64,000 bases of DNA. Source: Branchiostoma floridae. Lineage: Eukaryota > Chordata > Leptocardii > Amphioxiformes > Branchiostomatidae. Made by a program: the position numbers and the translations under genes. The notes beneath the pieces were generated by a model. That model was not told where the DNA came from, searched no databases, and was given only the letters and a program-made list of their open reading frames with translations. This document shows, piece after piece, positions 10,292 through 22,600 of this stretch (position 1 is the stretch's first letter; each line of letters opens with the position of its first letter). The stretch spans positions 16,293,189 through 16,357,188 of the forward strand of contig NC_049997.1 of NCBI RefSeq assembly GCF_000003815.2, written 5' to 3'.

Positions 10292-13200
10292 TTACAACTC
10301 GGCTAGCCACATGTGTATGACTCTGTCCCCACCGACAGCACAGACAGGCAGCCTCGCGTGCCACGATAGACCGCCCTGGACCATCATACTACTGGAAACT
10401 GGTGTCTACAAAAGAAAAGGAAAAATCAAACATGCACAAAATGTTTACAGAAGAGAACAAAATACCTAGAATTCGATTCTAATAAGAACAAGCTTTCTAA
10501 AATGACTTGTGACCCCTGAGCCAACTCTGGATTTACATCAAAAGCGATTTCGTCCACCCATCCAACATCCAGCCTGTATCAAAAACTATGGCTGGGTTTC
10601 GAGTTGACACAGAGTACAGTTTGTTGGAGTCTGATTCAAAAAGAGATCTGTGGCAGCGGTGTGATGACTGCAGTATTGCCTCATTTTAAGTCAGATATTC
10701 AAAACTTATGGCATGAAGAGTAAGTAAGCGCCAAGTGTCTTCACATGAGCATTGCATAACTTACCGAGAGTCTGCTTAGAGTCAACTACATGCATTTATG
10801 CCAAAGAAACCTCGAGCATGGTCTCGAAGTTGCTCAATTCGAGTCTGGCAGAAGGGTACTTTAAATTTTTGTTCACACAGGCTTAACTGGTTGGACTTGG
10901 AGTGTAATCCTAAATGCTTGTGTAAACTAGGCCCATGAAACATGCTCAGTTTTGAAATTGCATTAATTTGCAATTTTTAAATTTGATTGACAGTTGTCTC
11001 ACCTGATGATGCCCCTTGTGGAACACCTTTACTTGGTTGCCGGGACGACCACAGGTGGCAAACAGCTTTTCACTCACCCGACACCATCTGCGTGAAAACA
11101 ATGAAGTCAGAGGACAAAACTTTGATAAAATTAGACCATTATCATTCTTAAAAAAAGGGAAACTGATCTCCGACATGCTCGCTGTTGCTCAAATGAACAT
11201 TACATATCACAGAATTTGTATACATGTATATATATAGAATATAACACTATTCCGTATCAACAGTATTATGCCAGTAGGATCACCTAAAGGATGAAGGGTT
11301 TTAAAATATAACATATAAATAAGATATAACACGGTGTATCCGAGCCAACCCGAGGCTCGGATACACTGTTATATCTTGTTTAGTGTAAGGTGGTAAAGAA
11401 TTTCCACTATTTTCACAAAGGTGAAAAACACATTTGATGACAGGCCAACATTTGTATGGTCTGAAGTTTTAATTCTTAACAGAATGACCCATGTTTGTGT
11501 TTTTTCCTACTTTTTCCCCATAGGATTACATGTTTTACTTGTTAGTACTGCAAAAGTGTTATCTCCTCCATATATAATGATGAACTTCAAGTGATAAGGC
11601 ACTACAATAATTCTGCCATGGCCACACCTGAAGTTCTTGGCGCCCTCTGGATGGACCTGTCGCCTGTCCTCTGGACGACTGGAGCGCGTCACGTCCCACA
11701 TGAACCAATCAGAGCCTGCTACAGCCCCGACTGTCAGCGGGTCCGTCCTGCACCAATCAGCTGAGGTCAGAGGGGCGTGGCCACAATCCAGCGACATGAT
11801 TGGCTGGCAGGTGATGATATCATAGAACCGGATGATGCCTGTTTTTTCAGCTACCATCAACTATAGTATGGTTATAAACAAAACAACAAAGAGTTACAAC
11901 CAACCTTATAGTTATATACAAGGAAATAAGACTGATTGTCAAACTGTACTATCGCCATGTAATATAAGGGGACTCGTACGTTGTATGGGTAAAAAAACTT
12001 TTTTTTAAAGAATGCATCCAGGCCTCATTTGGACAAACTGATCTAAAAATGCTAAGAAATTGGACGCACTAGACACCCTGAAGAAACCCTTACACTGGGG
12101 AGCAGATCCTCTGACAAGAATGAAATTATCATTGACAAGGGATGCTACTAGGTCACTTTTGGTCACAGTGACCTCTCTGACAGTTATCATGCTCCTAATG
12201 ATACCTAGGAATGCACCATGGAACTGGAAGGTGGATGTCTCTGGACCCTCCTATAATACTCGCTGCGCGGAGACTATCATTGAGTCTCAAGTTGCTAAGA
12301 AATTTGGACCCCTATAAGAAAAACGTAGCTACAAATGTACATACATTGTACCTACCTGTAACACATAGACGGGGGTAGGAAAGCAGAAGACTTAACAAAA
12401 ATATCCGCAGCGGTTTTGAATTTGAGTCTGCACTGAAGCGGTCCCTGCAAACCATGCAAACAAAAAAAACACTGCAAACTTAAACATATTTACAGTACCT
12501 TCGCGGGATCATCTGGGTGCCAGCGTACGGACACCCCCGGGCCCTTTAGCGGCATGACAGCCTTCTGTGTCCCGTCCAGGTCCCAGACACGACAGGTGTG
12601 GTCGTCGCTCACGCTTGCCACCTGATCCCCATTGGTTGGCTCAAACACGACATCATTAACGTAATCTGTGTGACCCTCCAAAACCTGCAAACAAATACAA
12701 TGAATTATCAAAACAATGTTTTACTTTGTGGTAACAGGTAATAAAGGTAAAAGGTAGTTAGGTTTTGGGGAAAACCCTGTCAAGTCTGAAAAGATGGTCT
12801 GCATGGGGGTTTTGCATGCCATTGTGTCACACTGCAGGTGGTTGTTGTTTCTGTGCATAAGATAAAAACAATGATGCTGTATAGCTTACAATGTGTACCC
12901 CCATGCAGACCCTCTTTTCAGACTAGACAGAGTCTTCCACTGTCCGGACTAGACAGAGTTTTCCGAAAACCCAAAGGTAGTCCCATAGCCTCAAAGAGGC
13001 TGTAGGGGCAACCTTCGCAACACAGGGAACAACGGACATTAAACCAGAGGGAGAGAGAAAGATGGAGAGAGAGGGGGAGTGGGTTGTTATCCACTGTGCC
13101 TAAGGCACGGTATTGGGAGCCAGAGCCCATCCCTCTCCTTCCACCGCCTTTTACCTTCGATCCCAACTGAAGTCAGGTACCCATTTTTGCATCTATTGGA

Positions 13201-15809
13201 CTCAAGGAAAGTTGTGCAAAGTGCCTTTCTCAAGGACACAATGTCTTAGGAATCAAACGTGAGACCTCTGGCTCTCGAGTTCACTTGTTTCTTAGATGTG
13301 CAAGTACTTTCAATTAGTTTCGTAGAATTTTCATTGTCATATGTTGTATCTTATGTTATAGGCCCGTAGTGCAGAAAACCTAGGTATTAAGTGTCAGTTA
13401 AAATCATAGAGTAACTGATGCATATTTCTACCTGTACAGAGTCTTTTTCCTTCAAATCTGACGAGAAGATCCGAATCTTTCTGTCTGAACCAGCCGTGCA
13501 GAATCTGTGGGGACAAATACAGAGCTTTATTATTCAGTCTTCTACAGGACATAACGTTACATAACAGTAAAATGTTACTGAACCAAAGCAAAGTGCAATC
13601 TTAAAATAATACACTAGTCAAGGTCAAACCCAATCAGGCTCTGTGTGAAATCTTTGATAGTGAAACTAAAATGTAAAAAGCAAAGGTAAAACTGAAAATC
13701 AATAAATTCTATTTCATTGAGACCTGACAACTCTTGGAAGAGTGTTGACGTTGGTTTGCGGACTCCAAGCGATGGCGTCGACTCTCGTACCGTGGTGGAA
13801 GTCACGCAGGTGTTCGTACTCAAGATCCCCCAACTCCTTGTCTTCTTCCTTCGGCATACAAGGTATCAAATGAACAATATATCATGAAGTAGAGTATATA
13901 CATTGCAGGGTTTGATATACCCAGTTCCCCAGTTGCACCACAACACGAGATTTCGTTTAGCGCAATTAAGTTTCAAATTCCAGGCATATTTCCAGGCCTA
14001 CCGCTGCATATGTAAACTCACTTTATGGGCCCTGTGAGAATTTGGTTACATTCCGCCAACTGTGCCCCACTGTGGACAGAACGGTGCACACACCAGTTCT
14101 TCCGCGACCGGGGTCCGCGGTAGTGCGCGACCAAAAAGTGACGAAAGGCTTCCGAGGGTCCATGTTTGAGTTGATATTTCTCATTATTTCCTGCGAAATG
14201 ACATTAAACGGTTACATGGCTGAAAAGCGTAGGGAATGGTGTGTTTTGGGTGCAAATTGTGTTTTGGTCCGCGCGTGGCTTCCGCGATATCCCTACGCCT
14301 GAATGTAAACAGGCCCGTGACCTAGATTGACCTCTGAAGCGCTGTGTGAAGCCAAGTTGTAATGCCGCGCGCCGTGGATGATTAAAAAAACTGTAGTACT
14401 AGAATTTTCTTTATAATTGGCTGGATTACTCTTTAGGTTTTCTTCTTTCTGACAGTATCAGTCGTCTTTGCCGGAAAAATCGTCTTCATGTTTTTCTTTC
14501 AATGCCAAAATGCCCGATTTTTGGCATTACTTTTTACATGAAAATAATGTGTTGTCCCTCTAATTTTTTAAAATTAAAGAAGTTGAAGGATCGAAACTCA
14601 GTTGATCTTGTAGGTAAAGGAATATCCTTTCACCATATATACAGTTATTTTGCTTCAGGATAATTCCCTGGTAGAGCTGGTCGCTAGATTTTAGGGTATG
14701 CCGCCTCCAATGGCACCCCCAAATAAACTGGTGTGTGCCCCCAGAAACGAACTAGGCCTAGGAAAAAAAATGTTGTGTTTCCTGTTTCAGTCCTGAAAAA
14801 ATCAGGGTCGGTAGGTAGGGATTATCTTTTTTTTTTTCTCGTATCTTTTTTTAGGCTGGCCAAAATTCTAGTGATACATATTACAATACAGTTGTACAAA
14901 GTAAACTGAAATGCATGATGACACTTGTCTTTCAATGTCAACTCTAATTTTGTGCATTTATCCTTCATTAGATTGGACAAACAGTGTTTTACTTCAATAG
15001 GAAGCAGGCTAAATAAAAATTCTAACTGGAAGCTATGTGACTCCACTGCCCACCCCAAAAAAAGTCTAGGGTCGGCAGGTTTTTTTAGGGTAGGTAGGGA
15101 AACAGGAAACACAACATTTTTTTCCTTTAATAGGCCCTAGCATGTCTTGGACCTGTCTCAGCTTATCACCAAATGGTACACTTGTGCAGTTTTCACCAGT
15201 ATCTTTTTGAGAAATCTACTGACAATTTGACATAAGTCACCACTGCGTACCATTTTGTGAATTTAATCTATGTTGTCATAAATTACATAATACTATCATA
15301 TGCTGCTGCGTATGAGCATTCTCACCAGAGTCTGCCTGTGTGCTGTGTGCAACAAGGGTCAAAATCAACGTTACATCGGACAGAAGGGGGTCAAACAAAA
15401 TAGGTTTGGACCGGGAGTCTGGGTCAAAAATCTAAAATTTGAGACGCAATTTGCCTAGGATAGGAATATAAGGCCCTATTGGCTATTCATTCATTCCATC
15501 TAAAACGACACTCATATATAACAGAAATGGCAACTATATGTTTGACTTGTACCTAAATGATAATAATTCACATAACTAGTTCTCTTGTCAAATTTGCCTG
15601 TTATTAAGTCAATGCTGACGTTCATAACATGTTGTATTTAAAGTGGGGAGGGGGGCGCTCACCGGAAACACACACTTCGCCACAGAAACGCGGTTGTTTC
15701 CTCCGTAAGCCACGAGTTGTGACGACTGTTCGAACGGACAGAACTCCACTACATGCACGTAACCCTGGACCTCAAACGAGTACGTGCTGTTCACTTCCTG
15801 GTCTGCCAT
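10292..15809 (-). CDS. NUP37: Nucleoporin Nup37, WD-repeat protein
   Basis: Minus-strand exons 15809-15663, 13848-13724, 13504-13432, 12684-12499, 11860-11628, 11087-11003 and 10405-10292 join in phase to 320 codons plus stop; human NUP37 has 326. Conserved family blocks occur in order: GYVHVVEFCPFE and AYGGNN (exon 1), DFHHGTRVDAIAWSP (exon 2), FCTAGSDRKIRIFSSDL (exon 3), VLEGHTDYVNDVVF, SVSDDHTCRVWDL and SVRWHP (exon 4), MVAEKTGIIRFYD, GAVAGSDW and WDVTRSS (exon 5), LFATCGRPG (exon 6), GGLSWHARLPVCAVGGD (exon 7). The protein is a beta-propeller of the Nup107-160 (Y) complex of the nuclear pore and of kinetochores. I chose ATG 15809 because upstream codons are not a homologous extension. Exon 2 ends on an unusual donor, AG/GTCTCA, but phase and protein alignment both require it. 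Introns hold a SINE, a hairpin and a foldback MITE. Confidence 0.93.
11321..11377. repeat. 24-bp-arm hairpin in a NUP37 intron
   Basis: AAGATATAACACGGTGTATC.. and its near-complement folds around a loop of about seven bases centred at 11347, with GTATCCGAGCC/GGCTCGGATAC as the core stem. The left arm is two bases longer. It may be the remains of a small foldback element. It lies between exons 5 and 6. Confidence 0.75.
12900..13290 (-). mobile_element. tRNA-derived SINE, minus orientation
   Basis: On the minus strand the block reads GGTCTCACGTTTGATTCC (B-box region), AAAGGCACTTTGC, AAATGGGTACCTGACTTC, AAAAGGCGGTGGAAGGAGAG, GGATGGGCTCTGGC, ATAACAACCCACT and GCCCCTACAGCCTC. The same order is found at 27556, 36475, 45270, 58765 and 58920 on the plus strand, which defines one abundant SINE family. 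It lies in NUP37 intron 3. Confidence 0.7.
14035..14325. repeat. Possible MITE, GGGCCTGTTTACATTC ends
   Basis: The right end read in reverse (GGGCCTGTTTACATTCAGGC) resembles the left end (GGGCCCTGTGAG..GGTTACATTCCGCC), and the interior is GC-rich with CGCG and CCGCG motifs on both sides. The inverted repeat is imperfect, so the borders are uncertain. Confidence 0.35.
14751..15142. mobile_element. Foldback MITE in NUP37 intron 1
   Basis: The left arm at 14751-14820 (CTAGGCC, A-run, ATGTTGTGTTTCCTGTTTC, then GGGTCGGTAGGTAGGG) is matched in reverse at 15065-15140. The arms are about 70 bases with small gaps, enclosing an AT-rich centre of about 245 bases. There is no open frame. The long arms could form a hairpin in the NUP37 pre-mRNA. 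Confidence 0.75.
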
Positions 15810-16686
15810 TTCGTCCAACTGGCACGATTAAAAATTCAGACAGTGCAAAAATTTGTTTTCCCGCGGTCATTTCCTATATCAGAATGCACCATTATATCTA
15901 AGGGGTGGTATTTTTCCGATTTAACTCGTTATGACAAGAAATTGGTTTTTTTTTTAAACATTTTCTGAATTGTTGCTATTTTAATTTTCAAATATGCTGA
16001 TACTTGTCTTTGTAAGTAGTATTTATCTGTGTTTTGTGCTTTATTTTGTTATTTAAATGTTATAGTAATTTTAACCTCCTGTTTGTTTGAGTGGTACAGA
16101 CTGAAATGATGTTTCGTACGGTACAGAAGCGCCGCCTGGCAGGTTTAAACAAAACCTCATAAGCGATCACAAGATTTCATTGCTGATGACCACATCGCGA
16201 CAGTACAACAGCGCTATCTTGCAAGTTTGACTCAAACTTGTTGACTCAAACTTCATAACGTTTTTTTTTTTCTTTTTGAAATTCAGAATTCATCCATCGC
16301 GAGATTCTGGTGCAAATTAAATTGATCATTTGTTAACGTTGTACTGTATTTGTCCTCCCAGTTTGCCTCAACACTCTGCTCTCAAATCAGTCTAGTCCGC
16401 AAATCAAAGACACAACACTAAAACGCCTTGCTATACAATTACTATACTACGATCTCTTATACAACAACAAGGACATTTTCCAACTTGTGCTTGCATACAA
16501 TTGGTACAGTCAATAAGCTTGAATGGTGTTTAGCAAGGAGGTTGAAAAAGTTCTTTTCAACCTTCTTGCGTTTAGCAAACAGTACAAATGTACTAGTGTG
16601 CAAACAATAAAGACCTTTTGAACTCTACAAAGACCAAAGTTCAACTTCGTGCCTCACAGTACCAAAGTTCTCCTACCCATACCACC
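15810..16686. promoter_or_regulatory. Shared upstream region of NUP37 and the mutarotase
   Basis: The two genes start head to head about 0.9 kb apart, so this interval must contain both promoters or their 5' UTRs. It contains T-runs and scattered GATC/CGCGA sites, but no clear TATA box. I see no gene in it. An ATG at about 16106 (ATGATGTTTCGTACG before GTACAG) could begin an alternative first exon of the mutarotase. Confidence 0.4.
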
Positions 16687-19600
16687 ATGACAGTGTATGG
16701 TTCTGCCAGAGAGAGCAAAATCTATATCTTGGTAACAACTGTTTTTCTCTATGCTGGTGGTACTTTGTCTCAGAAGGTTCAAGTCCATTTCCACGGGGCC
16801 ACGGTCCTGTCCTGGAAAGTGGCGGGAAAGGACGTTCTGTTCCAGAGTCGGGAGGCCATATACGACAACCAGGCTCCCATAAGAGCAGGTATACAGTTTT
16901 ATTACTCAGTAACGGTTTTACAACGATGTTTCCCTCATAAATCTGATTATGACCTGTATCCCTGTGTGACTTCTGTTTGGAGTGCGATATGTGTAACGCA
17001 AAGTTTGTCCTGCAAGTGAGCACAAAACCCCCCATCTCACAATTTGAGCATGTTGTAAGAGAGATGGAAATGGGTAGCATTGAAGACCTAGTACCTTGCT
17101 CCCTATTTCTGCCCTTGTGCATGACCATGGTTGTTCACCCTGTTGTGTCTGGTGGCACATAAAGTGCAGGGTAGCAAGTTTCCTTGCTGTTTCAGTAACA
17201 GGAAGGGGTATTTAGGGCATCTCCTCGAACACCAGGACCACAATTTTACGTCTATCGTTTTTTTTTTTACTGGAGTGGATAATATTATATAGCTGTCAAT
17301 TAAAGACGTCCCGATATCCCAAACCAACATCTGTTTAACATCTGCAAGACATTGGGAGAATTACACATTTACACAATCACAAGACAAACACCGTTTTGTA
17401 AATGTGGAAACTTTCTGTGATTGATGTTTTCATGTTTTGTGTTCTACCCTCACCAGGGATACCGATTGCTTTCCCCCACTTTGGTCAGTGGGAGGCCGGC
17501 CCGACTCACGGCTTCGCTAGAACGTCACGGTGGAAGTTAGAGGAGGGTCCCCAAAAGGTACTGATACTTTGTGTTTGTTGCTGTCTACGATTTTAGAGAC
17601 CCATTGTTGCATATTTTCCAAGCCGTCGTAGGATAGCAGTGGCCTGGATTTCTTACTGCTGCCCCCCTTCACCTCCGAGTGTCACAAAACACGTCGGGCT
17701 ATCCTTCCAAAATAAAATCCATGTTGGTGTCCCTCCCAATCCCGCGAACCATTAAATTATCAGTTCGTAAACCATTTTATTGAACGGAATTACTTGAAGG
17801 GTGACAGCCATAAGAAATCCCAGTCGCCCCCCCCACACACACACACACGAAACCTCTGCTTGGAGAATATATTTTGCATGCTTAGCTGGCGACTGTTCAC
17901 GAATGGTCAGTTCAGCACCAAGATACCTTTATTAGCATGTATCATAAGCCTGAGTTCCATCCGGGTGGTGGTTTGCTCCTATGTTCGCTCTTCTGCTACT
18001 GGGACAGCAGAAAGGCGACTGTATATAGTGTATGATAAATGTCAGAGCGAGAAGCGACTGTATATAGCGTATACTGAACGCCGGAGCGAACTACTTTCCG
18101 GATGGTACCTAGGCTAATGCATCACATGATTTCTATCAAACTTAATGTTTATACTTCCCTAGGATTCCAATGGGAACGCTACAGTTGTCTACAGCCTGGT
18201 AGATACAGAGGAGACCAGACGGCTGTGGAACCACAAGTTCAAGTTGACCTACACCTTGGTGTTCGGAGATACGGCGTTTAAAACCACTCTTAATGTAGGT
18301 TCACTTCATCTTTTTTTAACCTTTCAATGACATAGCTATTGGCCTGCATGGCCGTGGTGTTTTTGACATAGGAATATAATCCTTCAGCAGCGATTCGTGT
18401 AGGAAAAGGTATAGATAGTCCAAGTTCTATGGCAATGGGTTGCTATAGGCACTGTATCTAGGATACGGTATTGTTATTTGAAAACCTTCCCTGTCCTTCC
18501 ACTGCCTTTTACCTCCCCAGTCAAAACCTCGTACCTATCTACCTTTACATCTGGGTGGAGTGAGGAACGTCGAGTTAAGGGCCTTTCCCAAGCGCACAAG
18601 AGCAGTAGCATTACAAGATTCGAACCCAGGACCTGTGGGTTCTGGGACAAACACCCTGTATTTATCACCACATGACTCCAAAACGGCGTTTTTAATTGCA
18701 CCTCAAACCACCGTGGCGACATCACGAATATGTAGTTGACAGGTCTTTTGCTTCATTTCGGGAGTCAAACTGTCTTCTCAGGTCACCGTCTTGAGCTTGA
18801 CAGTGTAATTGAATATCCACATTGGATATCTTTTTTTATTGACTTGTTGGATTTACACACTTTGAAAACTGTACCTGAGTTTACCGATACTCACTCCTAG
18901 CAGGCAAATATATAATCTAACTCATATTGCAATTGAAACCAACTCATGTTACTGAGTTATCCGATACTGTACAACTTTCCTCGTGGTCTTGACGTATGTA
19001 ACACCTAGTTTGTCAGAGAATATGTTACACCTGTTTGTACTATTATCAGACCCAGACGAGGTCAACAAGTTCGTAGCTGATTGTGTATGTAATAAAGTGT
19101 GTTTCAACTTGCGTGAGAAGTTACTGTTTTTAGACATTGCAGCAAAAGATGGAAAGTGTTAATGACCTGGAGGTCACGGATACCTGTCACATGTACATGA
19201 ACTTGAAGACTTGCGACAGGAGTGAACAAGGAAGCCAGTATTTCCCTAGTACACAGCATGTATATCATATGGATGACATCCTCTTCAGACTTTAACTTTA
19301 ATGAGGGAGGACAAAAAAAAACAGGTTGGATAAAAAAACACAGGATGGCTAGAATGAAACGCTATGAACGTTGTAACAAGAATTGGAGTGCAACAAAACA
19401 TGGTAGCACAGCTTAGAAGTCTTTTATTTCTGTATTTAAGAGGTGAACAAAGGGACAATCGCCAGTGTGGTAGACTGGTACATCAATGGCTACCACATCG
19501 GGGGCACTCTTACTAACGTTACTGAACTAATTTCACTTCTACAACTACGGTCATGGGTACATGTACCTCACTAGTGTCACTAGTACAGTCAAGGCTACAA

Positions 19601-22600
19601 CGCGATATTTATCCCATTTTGATACTTTCTTTTCACGTCGGACCATTTTTGGAAGGGATTTTTGTTTCAAAATCATACAAGCGCGCTCAATTTACTTGCT
19701 GTGACCGCATGTTTAGTCTGGAGTAGGCCATCAAAGATCTTTTATAGTATGGGAATTATATTATTGTCTATTAGAAGACAAAATTGGGGGAAATCTGAAA
19801 TCCTTGCTCTTTTAGATTTGTTGCATTTGTCAACAAATGACACGAACCCTTTTGAGTTTTCCCAAAGGTTGGGGTCAGTCTACTGACTTAGTGATTAAAC
19901 AAAGGAGGTTTTATATTTTGATAAAAACCTCCTTGATTTGACAAGCAGCAAGTTGGTCACGTTTCTCCCTCCAAAGATCTTCAAAACATCCGCCAGAAAT
20001 GATAAATGGAAAGTGTCAAGATCTTATTTCAGATCACCAAATGGTTGTCTGGATTTCATATAATTGTCTCGTCGCACCGCATTTTGTTAGAAGGGAGACC
20101 AGAGATATCTGAGAGAGGGGAGAGAGAGAGGGGGGGGGGGGGGAGAGAAAGAGACAGGGAGACACAGAGAGAGAGAGAAAGAGGGAGACAGAGAGAGAGG
20201 GATAGAGAGACAGAGGGAGACAGAGAGAAAGAGGGGGACATAAAGAAGGAGACGGAGAAAAACAGGCGACATGGAGAGAAAGAGGGAGACAAAGAGAAAG
20301 ACTGGAGACAGAGAGAAAGAGGGAGACAGGGAGACAGAGAAACACAAATAGAGAGAGGGAAGGAGAGAGAGACAGACACAGAGGGAGAGATTCAAAGACG
20401 AGACAGGCAGAGAGACACAGAGAGAGAGAGAGAGCAAGAGAAAGACAGAGTCGGGTCCCGGTGACTTGCCATTGTAGAACGACTATGTACGGTCTCCGTC
20501 AGATCTAGAGTGCAATGAGTTTTCTAGAGGATGCTAGAGATTTTCCCACGCCTTACCACGGCAAGCCCTCAGAAGTACACAACATGTCCCCTTGACCTAC
20601 CGTGACTTCTCGGGAAGACAGAAAAATGCTACACCTAGCCCTGGCCTATCATTTATCTACCGCGCCGTCAGTTTTGCCGGGTACAGTGCAAAGGTTAATC
20701 TACAACAGTGACGCGTGTAACGTGATTCAAGGTAAGGCCACAGCAAGAAAATTTTCTGGATGACATCCTATGCAGAATGCAAAAATATTGCGATAGCGGG
20801 AAAAAACAAAATGGGTAAATAAAGGCGGCTAAATTTTCAAAATAGATTATATTAACTTCGTAACAAGATTTGAAGTGACAAAACGTTTCATCACAACTAA
20901 CAGGCATTCATTCCTGTATGAAACAAGTGAACTAGTGTACTAAAAGTGATACCAGTGTGGTACACTGGTACGCTGGCAACTACATTCATGGCTTCCATAT
21001 TGGTTGGACTTTAACAACTATCCAACAAGTTTCACTTCTGCAACAATAGTCATGACTACCTCCCTAGTGTCACATAGAACTACAAGTATAATATAAGTAT
21101 TAGGCTACAACACAACATGTTTGCCTATTTCAATCTGTCTGATCATCCCCGAAGAGGAAAGAAACTTTTTTTCCTGAAATCAGGCGAACAATGAGCGCGC
21201 TGATGTCAGACATAAATTTACTTGCTTAGGCCTAACTTGAGGTGACAACGTCCTAAAAACGGATTATCCAACAATTAGTACCCGAAGTCTATACATACCA
21301 CCCATGGCCTATCCTTACAATGTAGATGACCCCAGTGGAAGACACGGGCCCACGGCATTCCTAGTGCATTCTCGACTCAAAGGCATTCTCGACTCGACTA
21401 ACGCGTACAGCATGGTCAACGGAAAATTGTGTTTCAATCCGGACAAAGAGTAGATCGGGAAAGATCCATTTCTATTGACCAATGACTGTTTGAATTTTAT
21501 ATCGTGTTGGACCAAATTTGGTTGGAGGCGGACGCGAAATTTTAGGAAATAAAAGCCGCGAGAAACTCTTAGCTAAGACGGCAGTTTTAGGCCTGAGCAC
21601 CGCACACCGTCTCATCTGGAAAGAACACCTCGCCTTGAGCGTTCACTGAAACTTGGAATTTCGCTCGAAGAGATCCAAGACTTTGCGGGACTTTGCGAGA
21701 CTTTAAATTTGTGGGGCTTCTCTCCAGTAGTCTTCTTCGGTCCGGGCCGGTCGGTGTCTTAAACCTTTCCCCGAGCTATCTGCACCGCGTTTGTCAGTCT
21801 ATGAACTCGAGTTGAGAATGCTGTAAAGAAACTTCATCGTTCGGAAATCTCGGTCCCCGTGCCTTCACTCGGAATCATCACAGTAGTTGGCGGCTCTGGT
21901 GGAGACCCTGTCCGAAAGCTGTAGTGAGGGCAGCCGGGAGGAGAGACAGTATTCGACAACCTTACATACAGTAGGTTGGCGGTTTTACAGACTCTGAGGA
22001 ATTGTAACCTGCCGTTACCATATCATCGGCAGCTTGCCACTATATCTACGGTGGTGGGAGTGCACCCGCCCGCCCAGTTCATTCGCAGACGCCGGGGAAT
22101 TTTTTACGTGGTTGGTTTACATCACTCCCATTTTGAACTCTCACCGCGTGACTACTACTGATCGAAACTCCTACCGGGTGCGAACGATTACGCCGGCGGG
22201 AGAGAGCTTCATCTACACCGAAGAAAGCCTGGTCAAGCTGCGATAGACTGTGGATACATGGACACATTGACATGGATACCAGAAAAGACAGCAAAACCTG
22301 TTACAAATTATTGGTGACATGCACCCAGACATGTTCCAATGCTCATTGTCAGAGGGAGTTTTCGTCTTGTGGAAGGCCTGACCATCTTGTTCAGGTGAGA
22401 CTTAAATTTTCAAAAATACATTTTTAATAGATAACTGCAAAGGATGATGAAATAGACTAAAACGCTCATTTAGTTTTTTTTAATAAGAATACACGGTATT
22501 GACATTATTCTAAAACTGTGTAGAGAAATTAAGTTGACTTACGGTGTTTTCAAATTGCAATGCAACTGTATTTTTAAAGTACTGCAGTTTGAAACCACCA

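Noticed and set aside
16889-17019. Extension of the mutarotase exon 1 frame past 16888
   Set aside because: A GTATAC donor at 16889 joins in phase to the next exon and restores the conserved GIPIAFP motif; the extension has no homology.
20006-20464. Long open frames on both strands in the GA tract
   Set aside because: They exist only because a homopurine or homopyrimidine tract lacks stop codons; the products are low-complexity Glu/Arg or Ser/Leu repeats.
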